DNA of 64,000 nucleotides from Mycolicibacterium arenosum (GTDB taxonomy: Bacteria; Actinomycetota; Actinomycetes; Mycobacteriales; Mycobacteriaceae): contig NZ_JANDBD010000013.1 in assembly GCF_024320865.1 (NCBI RefSeq), forward strand, positions 124,001 to 188,000. Reading direction: 5' to 3'. The position numbers and the translations under genes are program-made. The notes under the pieces are model-generated. The model did not search any database, was not told where the DNA came from, and saw only the letters and a list, made by a program, of their open reading frames with translations. Positions 8,947-17,776 of this stretch are shown one piece after another. Position 1 is the first letter of the stretch. Each line of letters starts with the position of its first letter.

Positions 8947-9618
8947 GTGAACTACCTGCTGACGCACCTCGACGACGCGTGGGAGCTGACGGTCATCCAC
9001 CTGTGGCTCTCGCTGCTGCCGCTGGCGTTGGGGTTGGCGATCGCCGTGCCGTTGGGTGCGCTGGTACACCGGACGACCGTCCTCCGCAGGATCACCACCA
9101 TCAGCGCGAGCATCGTCTTCACGATCCCGTCGCTGGCGCTGTTCGTGGCGCTGCCGCTGATCATCCCGACCACCATCCTGTCGCCGACCAACGTGATCGT
9201 CGCCCTGACGCTCTACACGGTCGCGCTGCTGGTGCGAGCGGTGCCGGAGGCGCTCGACGCCGTCCCGGCCAACGTCCTGGACGCGGCGACCGCGGTGGGG
9301 TACAAGCCGCTCACGCGAATGCTGAAAGTCGAACTGCCGCTGGCGATTCCGGTGATGGTGGCCAGCCTGCGCGTGGTTGCCGTCACCAACATCTCGATGG
9401 TGTCGGTCGGATCGGTCATCGGCATCGGCGGCTTGGGCACCTGGTTCACCGAGGGATACCAGTCGGATAAGAGCGACCAGATCATCGCGGGCATCATCGC
9501 CATCTTCGTGCTGGCACTGGTGATCGACACGCTCATCATGTTCGCGGGCAAGGCCGCGACGCCGTGGACGCGAGTGGGCCACGTGAGCAAGCGGGCCGCG
9601 AAGGCAGGTGCGGCGTGA
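8947..9618 (+). CDS. proW: Osmoprotectant ABC transporter permease
   Basis: Membrane permease of the ProW/OpuB type, 223 residues with about five hydrophobic helices and the ATPase-coupling EAA-like loop (VLDAATAVGYKPLTRMLKVELP). GTG start 4 bases after proV. Its stop codon overlaps the GTG of the second permease (GTGA), so the two permease subunits are translationally coupled and probably form a heterodimer. Confidence 0.92.
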   Translation: MNYLLTHLDDAWELTVIHLWLSLLPLALGLAIAVPLGALVHRTTVLRRITTISASIVFTIPSLALFVALPLIIPTTILSPTNVIVALTLYTVALLVRAVPEALDAVPANVLDAATAVGYKPLTRMLKVELPLAIPVMVASLRVVAVTNISMVSVGSVIGIGGLGTWFTEGYQSDKSDQIIAGIIAIFVLALVIDTLIMFAGKAATPWTRVGHVSKRAAKAGAA

Positions 9619-10400
9619 ACTTCCTGCAGGAGGCACTGGCCTACATCTTCACGGCGTCGAACTGGGGCGGCAGCGACGGCCTCGGCATGCGGATTGTCGA
9701 CCACCTGCAGTACACCGCGGTGGCCGTGGTGTTCTCCGCGCTCATCGCGATCCCGATCGGGATGGTCATCGGACACACCGGCAAGGGCACGTTCCTCGTC
9801 GTCACCGGGGTCAACGCGCTGCGCGCCCTGCCGACGCTCGGCGTCCTGCTGCTCGGCGTGCTGCTGTGGGGGCTGGGCCTCATCCCGCCGACCGTCGCGC
9901 TGATGCTGTTGGGCATTCCGCCTCTGCTAGCGGGCACCTACGCGGGCATCGCCAACGTCGACCGCGACGTCGTCGACGCCGCGAGGTCGATGGGCATGAC
10001 CGAACGGCAGGTGCTGCTGCGCGTCGAGGTGCCGAATGCGCTGCCGCTGATCCTCGGCGGACTGCGCACGGCGACGCTGCAAATCGTGGCCACCGCGACC
10101 GTCGCCGCCTACGCCAGCCTCGGCGGCCTGGGCCGCTACCTGATCGAGGGCATCAAGGTGCGCGAGTTCTACCTCGCCCTGGTCGGCGCGGTGATGGTGA
10201 CCGTCCTCGCGCTGATCCTCGACGCCGTCCTGGCGACGGTGGTCTGGTGGTCCGAACCCGGCACCGACAGATTCCGCCGGATGCCGCAGCCGCTACTGGG
10301 TGACGAGGTCGCCCTCCAGACGTTCGGCGCATCTCGATCCAGCGGCTCTTCTCAAGGCGGCTACGAAGGACGGGGTCCGTCGCCTACGGTAGACGGGTGA
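9615..10400 (+). CDS. proZ: Osmoprotectant ABC transporter permease, second subunit
   Basis: Second membrane permease of the betaine/choline importer, 261 residues, with the coupling loop VVDAARSMGMTERQVLLRVEVP and five predicted helices. GTG 9615 is chosen because it forms a 4-base overlap with the proW stop. The C-terminal ~45 residues after the last helix are polar and Gly/Ser-rich, longer than usual. Its stop overlaps the next gene's GTG by 4 bases. Confidence 0.9.
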   Translation: MNFLQEALAYIFTASNWGGSDGLGMRIVDHLQYTAVAVVFSALIAIPIGMVIGHTGKGTFLVVTGVNALRALPTLGVLLLGVLLWGLGLIPPTVALMLLGIPPLLAGTYAGIANVDRDVVDAARSMGMTERQVLLRVEVPNALPLILGGLRTATLQIVATATVAAYASLGGLGRYLIEGIKVREFYLALVGAVMVTVLALILDAVLATVVWWSEPGTDRFRRMPQPLLGDEVALQTFGASRSSGSSQGGYEGRGPSPTVDG

Positions 10401-10990
10401 GTGCAGCCCAATCCGCTCCCGAGGCATCCGCTTTCCCCGCGATCTTGACGTGGCGCGCGCACGACGTCCCGCGGATGGAGTCGGTGCGGGTGCAGTTGTC
10501 CGGAAACCGCATCAAGGCCTACGGCCGGGTCGTCGCCGCGGCGACCGCCTCCCATCCGGCGTTCAGCGCCTCGTACGACCTGAACACCGATGATCGCGGC
10601 GCCACGAAACGCCTGTCGATGACCGTCACCCTGGCCGAACGCGAGCGGCAGCTGTCGATCGCGCGCGACGAGGAGAACATGTGGCTGGTGCAGGATCACC
10701 AGAGCTCCAAGCGCGCGGCCTTCGAGGGTGCGCTGGACGTGGACGTGATCTTCAGCCCCTTCTTCAACGCGCTGCCGATCCGCCGCACCGGCATCTATCA
10801 GCGCAGCGACACCATCGCGGTGCCGGTGGTCTACGTGCGGGTGCCCGATCTCTCGGTGGAACTCGAGACCATCACCTACACCAACGACGGTTCCGTGTTC
10901 GGGCTGAACTCGCCGGTCGCCGACACCCCGATCACGGTCGACGACAACGGGTTCATCCTCGACTACCCCGGACTGGCAGAGCGGATCTGA
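10397..10990 (+). CDS. Putative glycolipid-binding domain protein (PF06475-like)
   Basis: 197-residue soluble protein without a signal peptide, of the glycolipid-binding domain family described for Pseudomonas PA1994. The beta-rich repeating pattern includes SYDLNTDDRGATKRLSM and LSPFFNALPIRR-like segments (DVIFSPFFNALPIRR). Function is not established; it may act on or carry a cell-envelope glycolipid. GTG start overlaps the proZ stop by 4 bases, so it belongs to the proXVWZ transcript, as in the M. tuberculosis Rv3755c arrangement (from memory). The 3' end overlaps convergent tyrA by 38 bases. Confidence 0.75.
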   Translation: MSAAQSAPEASAFPAILTWRAHDVPRMESVRVQLSGNRIKAYGRVVAAATASHPAFSASYDLNTDDRGATKRLSMTVTLAERERQLSIARDEENMWLVQDHQSSKRAAFEGALDVDVIFSPFFNALPIRRTGIYQRSDTIAVPVVYVRVPDLSVELETITYTNDGSVFGLNSPVADTPITVDDNGFILDYPGLAERI

Positions 10991-11909
10991 TCACGCCGCC
11001 GGCCCGCCCCTGAGCGGCGAGCTCGGCGCGCCAGTTGTCCTCGCCGACGGCGACCGTGACGATGTCGGGCCTGACCAGGCTGTCGTAGCTGACCCTCGCG
11101 GCGTGGCCGCTCTCGACCAGATCGGCGACCGATGCGTGGGCCGACAGTCCGTTGCGGGCCTGCTCCAGCCGGTAGATCGCCCGGTTGAGCATCACCTGCA
11201 ATTGCTCCGAGTTCGCCTCGCACATCGCTCGGACGAGGTCGGGTGAGGTTGCGGCGACGCGGGTCCCGTCGCGGAACGAGCCTGCCGCCAGCGCGAAGGC
11301 GAGCGGCACGTCGAACGCCGTCGCGGCGAGGGCCTCGGCGAGCAGATGGGGGAGATGCGAGATGGCGGCGACCGCGGCGTCGTGTTCGTGCGCGCGGGCG
11401 GGCACCACGACCGCGCGGCAGTCCAGCGCCAGGTGCATGACGTCGGTCCAGACGTCGGCGTCGACGTGGTCGTCGACGCTGACCACCCAGGGCGCGCCGA
11501 CGAAGAGATCGGGGCTGCCCGCACTCCACCCGGAGTGGGCGGTGCCCGCCATCGGGTGGCCGCCGACGTATCGATCGAGCAGGCCGTAGTCGGTGACGAG
11601 CCGCAGCAGCGCGCCCTTCACGCTGACGACGTCGGTCAGGGCGCAACCGGGCGCCGTCGTCCGGATGTGGTCGAGCATGATCGGCAGCGCGGGCACCGGG
11701 ACCGCGAGCACGATGAGCGCATCGCTCGCCGCGGCGCGGGTGAGCACTTCGGTGATGCTGTCGGTCGCGTTGAACCCGTCGAACCGCGCGGCCTGCACCC
11801 CGTCGATGGACCGGTTGTAGCCGAACACCTCTCGGCCGGTGGCTGTGAGCGCCCGCATCACCGAGCCGCCGATCAGGCCCAAGCCCAACACACACACCGG
11901 TGGTTTCAC
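10953..11909 (-). CDS. tyrA: Prephenate dehydrogenase
   Basis: Tyrosine biosynthesis enzyme converting prephenate to 4-hydroxyphenylpyruvate with NAD(P)+. The 318-residue protein starts with the dinucleotide motif VLGLGLIGGSV and contains GGHPMAGT, the conserved prephenate-binding histidine motif of TyrA, followed by a helical C-terminal dimerisation domain. There is no ACT or chorismate mutase domain. GTG start at 11909, with only 92 bases to the divergent TadA-associated gene. Confidence 0.92.
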   Translation of the reverse strand: MKPPVCVLGLGLIGGSVMRALTATGREVFGYNRSIDGVQAARFDGFNATDSITEVLTRAAASDALIVLAVPVPALPIMLDHIRTTAPGCALTDVVSVKGALLRLVTDYGLLDRYVGGHPMAGTAHSGWSAGSPDLFVGAPWVVSVDDHVDADVWTDVMHLALDCRAVVVPARAHEHDAAVAAISHLPHLLAEALAATAFDVPLAFALAAGSFRDGTRVAATSPDLVRAMCEANSEQLQVMLNRAIYRLEQARNGLSAHASVADLVESGHAARVSYDSLVRPDIVTVAVGEDNWRAELAAQGRAGGVIRSALPVRGSRG

Positions 11910-12001
11910 GTTTCAAGGTTGGCACATCGCGCCGTCGCGCCGGCGTCGGGCTTGGTCTTGATCGCTGGTCATGGCTCTGGAAGAGGGATAGCGTTAGCGC
12001 C

Positions 12002-12520
12002 ATGGGAGCACAGCGATCGCAGGCGCAGGGCAAGGCCGGCGACCTCCCCGAGGGCTTCGGTGTCGCGGTCGTGCGGGAGGACGGCAAGTGGCGTTGCTCG
12101 CCCATGGGCCGAGGCGCTCTGAGCAGCCTCACCTCCGCTGAAACGGAGTTGCGGGAATTGCGCAGCGCGGGCGCGGTTTTCGGGCTGCTCGACGTGGACG
12201 ACGAGTTCTTCGTGATCGTGCGACCCGCCCCCTCGGGAACCCGGTTGTTCCTCTCGGACGCCACCGCGGCGCTGGATTACGACATCGCCCAGCAGGTGTT
12301 GGAGAAACTCGATGCCAGCATGGACCTGGACGACCTCGAGGACGAGGATCCGTTCGAGGAGGGCGATCTGGGTGTGCTCTCGGACATCGGCCTCTCCGAG
12401 GGTGTGCTGAGCATCATCCTCGATGACGACGAGTACGCCGACGAGCAGCTGAGCCGCATCGCGCAGGAGATGGGCTTCGGCGACGAACTGTCGGCGGTGC
12501 TCGACAAGATCAGTAAGTGA
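12002..12520 (+). CDS. TadA-associated protein
   Basis: 172-residue acidic protein typical of actinobacteria and always encoded next to tadA. It contains a strongly acidic central helix (DLDDLEDEDPFEEGDLG) and a conserved C-terminal helical pair (ILDDDEYADEQLSRIAQEMGFG). Biochemical function is unknown; the constant pairing with tadA suggests a partner or regulator. The ATG at 12002 follows a short leader, and the stop overlaps the tadA GTG by 4 bases (GTGA). Confidence 0.85.
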   Translation: MGAQRSQAQGKAGDLPEGFGVAVVREDGKWRCSPMGRGALSSLTSAETELRELRSAGAVFGLLDVDDEFFVIVRPAPSGTRLFLSDATAALDYDIAQQVLEKLDASMDLDDLEDEDPFEEGDLGVLSDIGLSEGVLSIILDDDEYADEQLSRIAQEMGFGDELSAVLDKISK

Positions 12521-12972
12521 GTTCGGGCGACCAGGCTCTGATCCGGCGGGCTCTCGAGGTAGCGGCAGCAGCCGACCCCCGTGACGTTCCCATCGGTGCG
12601 GTGGTGTTCGCCGCCGACGGCACCGAGTTGGCGTGCGCCGCCAACGCCCGTGAGGAGACCGGCGACCCCACCGCACACGCCGAGGTGCTGGCGCTGCGGG
12701 CGGCCGCCCGCGTGGTGGGCGACGGTTGGCGGCTCGAGGGCGCGACGCTGGCGGTGACCGTCGAGCCGTGCACGATGTGTGCCGGCGCGCTGGTGCTGGC
12801 GCGCGTGCAGCGGTTGGTGTTCGGGGCGTGGGAGCCGAAAACCGGTGCGGTCGGATCGCTGTGGGACGTCGTGCGCGACCGGCGGCTCACGCATCGCCCG
12901 CAGGTGCGCGGCGGAGTGCTGGCCGACGAGTGCTCGGCCCTGCTGACGGAGTTCTTCGCGCGACAGCGCTAG
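12517..12972 (+). CDS. tadA: tRNA-specific adenosine deaminase
   Basis: Deaminates A34 to inosine in the tRNA-Arg(ACG) wobble position. The 151-residue protein shows the zinc and proton-shuttle signatures of the CDA fold: HAE (His54, Glu56) and PCTMC (Cys85, Cys88). Translationally coupled to the upstream TadA-associated gene. Followed closely by a tRNA-Ser gene. Confidence 0.93.
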   Translation: MSSGDQALIRRALEVAAAADPRDVPIGAVVFAADGTELACAANAREETGDPTAHAEVLALRAAARVVGDGWRLEGATLAVTVEPCTMCAGALVLARVQRLVFGAWEPKTGAVGSLWDVVRDRRLTHRPQVRGGVLADECSALLTEFFARQR

Positions 12973-13033
12973 CGGTCGGTGAGCGCGATGGCCGATTAGG
13001 GCGAGGCCGGGCACTGCCGGTAAGCTGCCCCGC

Positions 13034-13124
13034 GGTGGCGTGTCCGAGCGGCCTAAGGAGCACGCCTCGAAAGCGTGTGACGGGTAACCCCCGTCCGAGG
13101 GTTCAAATCCCTCCGCCACCGCCA
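13034..13124 (+). tRNA. tRNA-Ser (anticodon CGA)
   Basis: The acceptor stem GGTGGCG (13034-13040) pairs with CGCCACC (13114-13120), with discriminator G13121 and an encoded CCA (13122-13124). The anticodon stem CACGC/GCGTG encloses the loop CTCGAAA with anticodon CGA at 13068-13070. The long variable arm (GACGGGTAACCCCCGTC) is typical of class II serine tRNAs, and the T-loop GGTTCAAATCC is canonical. It decodes UCG. Confidence 0.95.
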
Positions 13125-13125
13125 T

Positions 13126-13165
13126 AGCCCCGAGCCTGCTGACGCAGGTGAGGGGCTGTTTTATT
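13126..13165 (+). terminator. Intrinsic terminator after tRNA-Ser
   Basis: Stem AGCCCC (13126-13131) pairs with GGGGCT (13152-13157), with an inner stem CCTGC/GCAGG, followed by GTTTTATT. It is the only hairpin in the window with a clear T-tract. Confidence 0.85.
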
Positions 13166-13181
13166 GCCTGCTCTGCGCCTG

Positions 13182-13862
13182 TCAGCTCCTCCTGTGCCCA
13201 CAGTCCGCGACCGCCTCCGGATGTGGAGGCCGTTCCCATCGATCGTAAATCGACAGCGACGCCATCCGGGGATAGAGGATCGCTGGACCGAGCCATCGAG
13301 CAACGAAGCGGCGCAACGCGAGTCCCTCACGCGGTTCCTCGCCAGGATCGGTCAGCATGGACTGCACCGTGCGCAAGGTCATCTCGGCAAGGTCACGGAG
13401 GGCGAGGGCATCGAAGCCGTGAAGTTCCCAATCGACCTCGAGTTGATGAAATGCGGTTAAGCAGACCGAGATTGCCGTGTCGGAGGATAGCGACGTGACG
13501 GCTTCGCCGTCATTTCGCGCAGTCAGCAGGCTTTCCAGCTGCGGATCGCCGACGAGGTTCTCGACTCCGAAAGCAATACATTCCACCACCACGGCGACCG
13601 GGTCTTCGAGGCCGCTGACGTGGTGGGCAACCTGGTCGATGAATCCGTTGACGGCCCGCATCCCGCTGGCCATGAGCAATGCGTCGGCATTGGGGAAGTA
13701 GCGGTACACCGTCTGGCGTGTGACCCCGAGCCTGCGGGCGACGTCGGCGAGACGTATCGCCGCTCCGTTCTCGGCGACCTCCTCGTCCACCGCACTGAGG
13801 ATGCGCGAAATAGCTTCCTCGTCCGAAGAGGGCGTCGAACCTGCCCAGCCGCGACTACGCAC
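13182..13862 (-). CDS. TetR/AcrR family regulator
   Basis: 226-residue transcriptional regulator. The N-terminal helix-turn-helix is clear (LADVARRLGVTRQTVYRYFPNADALL), with a variable helical ligand domain after it. GTG start at 13862 overlaps the stop region of the upstream P450 gene by 8 bases, so the two are co-transcribed. It probably controls the P450 operon in response to that enzyme's substrate; see the promoter at 15168-15197 and the palindrome at 15367-15386. Confidence 0.88.
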   Translation of the reverse strand: MRSRGWAGSTPSSDEEAISRILSAVDEEVAENGAAIRLADVARRLGVTRQTVYRYFPNADALLMASGMRAVNGFIDQVAHHVSGLEDPVAVVVECIAFGVENLVGDPQLESLLTARNDGEAVTSLSSDTAISVCLTAFHQLEVDWELHGFDALALRDLAEMTLRTVQSMLTDPGEEPREGLALRRFVARWLGPAILYPRMASLSIYDRWERPPHPEAVADCGHRRS

Positions 13863-15108
13863 TCGCCGTCACCACCCTTGCGCTGGTGAACTCAATCGAA
13901 AGAGTCGACGGCCCGGTCATTCCCAGCAACGGCTTCCACGGAGCCGGACCAACGCGGTGAGCGTCCGGAAGGCGACGCGTAAGGACTGTGAGTGCTTCCG
14001 CGAGTTCCCGGCGTGCGAGGTTCGCCCCTAGGCAGTAATGCGCGCCGCCACCGAACGTGAGGATTGCGGGAACGTCGTTGCGCGCGATGTCGAAGCGGTC
14101 CGCATCGTCATAGATCGCTGGATCTCGATTGGCGGCGAAGGTGTTGACGACGACGAGCGTTCCCGCCGGGAACAAGAAGCCGCCGAATTCGACATCGTCA
14201 GCGGCGGCTCGCGGCACGATGCAGGCTGCGGGCGAGTGGCGCATGCTTTCTTCAACGGCCTGCATCGCAAGCTCTGGTTGGTCGCGCAACTTCGCCCATT
14301 GGTCCGGATGATCGCACAGCACCTGCACTGACGCCGACAATTGGTTTCGCGTCGTGTCCGTTCCGGCCATCAGGAATCCGGCCACCAGCATGCGGAGTTC
14401 GTCGAGGTTGAGTCGGTCGCCGTCACTTTCGGCACGGATGAGTTCGGACAGCAGGTCTTCCTTGAGGTTGTCTCGTCGGGCCGCGACCATATCGTCGACG
14501 TAGGCGTCGAGTTCGCTCCACGCGCGCATGATCGCGGCCTCGTCGAAGTTGACGTCAGGCTGGAAGTTGAGGGCCTTGAAAACCTCCTCTGTCCAGTCCG
14601 CGAACATCTGCCAGTCCTCGGGGGGTGCACCGAGCAGCGCGCAGATGATCGGGGTCGGGTACCGGTACGAGATGTCGGTCACGACGTCGCACCGTTCGGC
14701 GTCCGCGACCTGGTCGATCAACCCGTTGACGACGTCGCGGATCGTGTCTTGAAGACGCGAGGTCGCACGAGGAGTGAACGCCTTGGATACCAGCTTGCGC
14801 AACCGGACGTGTGACGCACCGTCGAGGCCCAGGAGGCTGTTCGCCATCTTGTCGAACAACGGCCCTGACGTGATGCCTTGTGCCGCCAGGGTGACTCCGG
14901 GTGGTAGGCGGAATCTGTTGTCGCGCAATAGGTCGCGAGCCATCTCATAGGACAGTATCTCCGGACCGAGCGGCCCGATTGCGATAGGTGAACGCGATTG
15001 CGCGTCTCGGACGTCGTCGAGGACGTCATGCGGAGTGGCGTTGAGGTCATAGCTGAACGTGGGTAGGCCGGAGTCGAAGACGCTGGGAGCAGTGCTGTTC
15101 GCGTTCAT
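13855..15108 (-). CDS. Cytochrome P450
   Basis: Soluble heme monooxygenase of 417 residues. The heme-ligand motif FGGGAHYCLGANLAR, the I-helix AGTDTTRN (oxygen activation), an ExxR-type helix (VEESMRH) and PRAAADD are all present. Substrate is unknown. ATG 15108 is selected because GGCGAGAGA lies just upstream and the next in-frame start (15249) would add 47 non-P450 residues. Forms an operon with the TetR gene; no ferredoxin or reductase gene is adjacent. Confidence 0.9.
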   Translation of the reverse strand: MNANSTAPSVFDSGLPTFSYDLNATPHDVLDDVRDAQSRSPIAIGPLGPEILSYEMARDLLRDNRFRLPPGVTLAAQGITSGPLFDKMANSLLGLDGASHVRLRKLVSKAFTPRATSRLQDTIRDVVNGLIDQVADAERCDVVTDISYRYPTPIICALLGAPPEDWQMFADWTEEVFKALNFQPDVNFDEAAIMRAWSELDAYVDDMVAARRDNLKEDLLSELIRAESDGDRLNLDELRMLVAGFLMAGTDTTRNQLSASVQVLCDHPDQWAKLRDQPELAMQAVEESMRHSPAACIVPRAAADDVEFGGFLFPAGTLVVVNTFAANRDPAIYDDADRFDIARNDVPAILTFGGGAHYCLGANLARRELAEALTVLTRRLPDAHRVGPAPWKPLLGMTGPSTLSIEFTSARVVTASA

Positions 15109-15167
15109 CAATCTCTCGCCTTCCAAATCCCGCCGTCGCAGGCGGATGCACGGACATAACTGACAAG

Positions 15168-15197
15168 AGCGTATGACCAGTGTGGACAGACCGTCAA
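15168..15197 (-). promoter_or_regulatory. Putative promoter of the P450-TetR operon
   Basis: On the minus strand, TTGACG (15192-15197) is separated by 18 bases from TACGCT (15168-15173), a good SigA-like -35/-10 pair. The predicted start would be about 50 bases before the P450 ATG. Confidence 0.55.
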
Positions 15198-15366
15198 TGA
15201 ACTTCGACATATCCCCAGTAAAAAGGAATGAGTTGCCCTGCGCGATCATACGTTCACGTGTCTAGCGTCCGTCTTCACGGCAGGCCATCCGAAACACTGT
15301 TGATGCACTCCGGGCCGCACTCATCGAAGAGCGCCGTGGGCGTTGCTGCCAGCAAACAGCAAAAGT

Positions 15367-15386
15367 CTGACGCTAACGTCAGTTAG
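15367..15386. promoter_or_regulatory. Overlapping palindromes, candidate TetR operator
   Basis: CTGACG-CTAA-CGTCAG (15367-15382) is a perfect inverted repeat, and CTAAC-GTCA-GTTAG (15373-15386) is a second perfect inverted repeat sharing half of it. The size and symmetry fit a TetR-type operator in this divergent region. Confidence 0.5.
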
Positions 15387-15472
15387 TTTTGGCAGCTATC
15401 GCTTCTCATCGCCAACTCCGGGTGTTACGTTTCTGGGTAATTCCTGAGGAACGCGGCGAATGGACTGTTCAC

Positions 15473-17716
15473 ATGGCATCTAAGCGACTTAAGCACTTCG
15501 GACAGGCCAAGCGAGTCGCCGCGGTAAGCGTCGCTACCGCAACGGCTAGCGCCCTCGTCGTCGGCGCCGCTCCTTTGCCGATGGCAAACTCATACCAGCT
15601 GCCGGTCACCCTCGCCGCCTCCACCACGGGCGCACCGGGCCTGCCGCCGATGGAACTTGCACCGGGAGCCCCCGACCCGGCGTCGATCCCGGACCTCACC
15701 TTCGGCCTCGGTCCGCAGGGCTACCAGGCGTTCCAGACCTACGGCGCGCAGCTGCAAACCGCCTTCCTCAACAACGTCAACCTGGCCGGAGTGCTCGAGC
15801 GACTCGGCGTCGATCCCGAGACCGCGATCAACACCGCGCTCGGCAACGCGCTGGTCTCGGCCCTCACCGGCGTGACGATCCCGGTCGATCAGGTCCCCGT
15901 CATCGGCGGAGTGCTGTCGAACGCGGGTATCACCAACGTGGCGGCGCTGTTGTCGCTGCTCGGGCTCAACCTCGACGACCCGCTGGGTCTGACGGGACCC
16001 ACCCCCGGCCTGAACATCATCACCACCGGACCGCCGTTCAGCCTGCTCAAGTTCCTGGGTATCGATCTCGGCTGGGTGCCGGGCTTCCCCAACTCCGTCG
16101 CCAGCGAGATCAACGGCACGCCGTACCTCGGGATCAGCCCGGTCGCCGTGTTGCAGACCCTGAAGACGTTGCCCGGCGTCACGGCGGCCGACAGGCTCAT
16201 TCTGGATCCGCTGATCCTCACCGCCCAGGGCATCTTCGGCGACGCCAGCGCGATCGACGTCCGCGTTCCCATCGTCATCGGTTTCGGTCTGGGCGCCTTC
16301 GCCGCGGGGCAGGCCTACCCGCAGGTCGTCGCGGACCTCGCCAATCAGCCCGGCGGTGCGAACAACGTGGGCACCGACCCCCTGGCGGGCAGCCTCACCA
16401 TCCTGCCTATGATCCTGCTGCGCAACCCCGGTCGCGCAAACGGCGGCCTGTTCGCGCGCTTCTACCCGCAGGCCGGCCTGCTCGGCATCGACACCGTCAC
16501 GCCCGACACCGCGGTCAGCAGCAGCTCGGACGGCACGGGGCTCAGCATCCCGGTCGGGAACACCGGCATCGTGATCGGCGACGCCAACCTGATTCCGATC
16601 AAGGTCGACGGAACCGTCGAGTACGACCCGCTGTCGGACGTACCAGCCTGGCCGAACCCCGTGTCGCTGGCGAATTCACTTGCCGCCTTTGCCTTCCCGA
16701 CGTACATCCTGCGCGGCGTGGACGCAGCGAGCGTCACCGAGGTGCTGGACGGACAGCTGACGCCGCAGCTGGCCGCGGCGCTCGGCAACACCGGTGGTCC
16801 GCTCGCGCTCAACCTGTACCTGACGCTCCCGGTCAACAACGCCCTGCCGCTGCTGGAACCGGTCAGGCTCCCGATCGACGTGATCAACCTGTTCACCGGA
16901 GCCAATCTGAACAACCCGATCGCGACGGCGTTCGAGCCCTTCCTGACCACGCTGACCAACCTCGGCTACACCGACGTGGAGCGCACTGTCGTCAACGGGG
17001 TCCCGGTGTACGACCGCACGCTGGATCAGGGCAACGTGATCACCCCGTTCGGCACGCTGCCCTCGAACGTCGACTGGGGTCAGGTGCCCGGCGACCTCCT
17101 CGTCCAACTGGTGGCCGGATTCCAGAAGGCGATCTCCGACGGCCTTGTGGGCAGCACGCCGGTCGTCAACCCGCTCGGCATCATCGCCAACCTGCTCGGG
17201 CTCAACCTGCCCGGCGCGGCGGGCGCGTCGAGCCCGCTGACCGACCTGGTCGACGTGTCGGCCTTCACCACCCCCGCGGTGCAGGCCGCAGTTCCGGCTG
17301 CGGCACTGTCGGAGGAGCCCGCCCCGAACACCCTGGCGCAGCGCAACTCCGGCATCGAGGCGTCCGATCCGGCCCCGACGCAGGAGCCGGTTGCCGAGTC
17401 CGCATCGATGAGCGACCCCGAGGTGACGGATCAGCAGCCTGTCGACCCGGAGAAGCCCGTCAAGGTCACGACGACCAGCCCGGCGGCCGTGAAGAACGCC
17501 GCCGAGGAGCTGAACAAGGCGGCTCAGGACGGCCAGGCCGGCATCAACAAGACCTTCAAGGACGTCGCGGACGGCGTGAACGGTCTGGTGCGCGCGGTTA
17601 CCGGACAGTCCACCCCCGGTGACACCGCCAAGCCGGCTGAGGCGGTCACGGACAAAACGGATGAGGACAAGACGGACAAGGCCTCCGACGGGGGCGGGGA
17701 CGGCTCCGGCGGGTAG
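15473..17716 (+). CDS. Exported PE-PPE-like alpha/beta-hydrolase-fold protein, nucleophile replaced
   Basis: 747-residue exported protein. A basic N-terminus and a hydrophobic stretch (AAVSVATATASALVVGAAP) look like a signal peptide; ATG 15473 is chosen because the signal begins there. Residues ~180-560 resemble the PE-PPE serine-hydrolase-like domain, and the segment LTNLGYTDVERT is shared with the protein at 33281-34726 (MGYTDRTY). Where a nucleophile elbow GxSxG is expected the sequence is G270-F-G272-L-G274, so the serine is missing. The C-terminal ~120 residues are Pro/Lys/Asp-rich low complexity. Probably surface-associated; enzymatic activity is doubtful. Confidence 0.65.
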   Translation: MASKRLKHFGQAKRVAAVSVATATASALVVGAAPLPMANSYQLPVTLAASTTGAPGLPPMELAPGAPDPASIPDLTFGLGPQGYQAFQTYGAQLQTAFLNNVNLAGVLERLGVDPETAINTALGNALVSALTGVTIPVDQVPVIGGVLSNAGITNVAALLSLLGLNLDDPLGLTGPTPGLNIITTGPPFSLLKFLGIDLGWVPGFPNSVASEINGTPYLGISPVAVLQTLKTLPGVTAADRLILDPLILTAQGIFGDASAIDVRVPIVIGFGLGAFAAGQAYPQVVADLANQPGGANNVGTDPLAGSLTILPMILLRNPGRANGGLFARFYPQAGLLGIDTVTPDTAVSSSSDGTGLSIPVGNTGIVIGDANLIPIKVDGTVEYDPLSDVPAWPNPVSLANSLAAFAFPTYILRGVDAASVTEVLDGQLTPQLAAALGNTGGPLALNLYLTLPVNNALPLLEPVRLPIDVINLFTGANLNNPIATAFEPFLTTLTNLGYTDVERTVVNGVPVYDRTLDQGNVITPFGTLPSNVDWGQVPGDLLVQLVAGFQKAISDGLVGSTPVVNPLGIIANLLGLNLPGAAGASSPLTDLVDVSAFTTPAVQAAVPAAALSEEPAPNTLAQRNSGIEASDPAPTQEPVAESASMSDPEVTDQQPVDPEKPVKVTTTSPAAVKNAAEELNKAAQDGQAGINKTFKDVADGVNGLVRAVTGQSTPGDTAKPAEAVTDKTDEDKTDKASDGGGDGSGG

Positions 17717-17776
17717 GACGACTACGCTGACGTGCTGCTGCGGAGCTGAGTGAGCAACGCCTGCAGGCGATCCCGG

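Larger units (their letters stand above)
15109..15472. other. Intergenic region between the P450 operon and the PE-PPE-like gene
   Basis: This 364-base gap separates divergent genes. It holds a sigma-70-like promoter for the P450 operon (15168-15197) and two overlapping palindromes (15367-15386) about 90 bases before the rightward gene. I see no further gene or RNA in it. Confidence 0.6.

Noticed and set aside
15473..17716. True PE or PPE family protein
   Set aside because: There is no N-terminal PE or PPE helical domain; a conventional signal peptide precedes the hydrolase-like domain.
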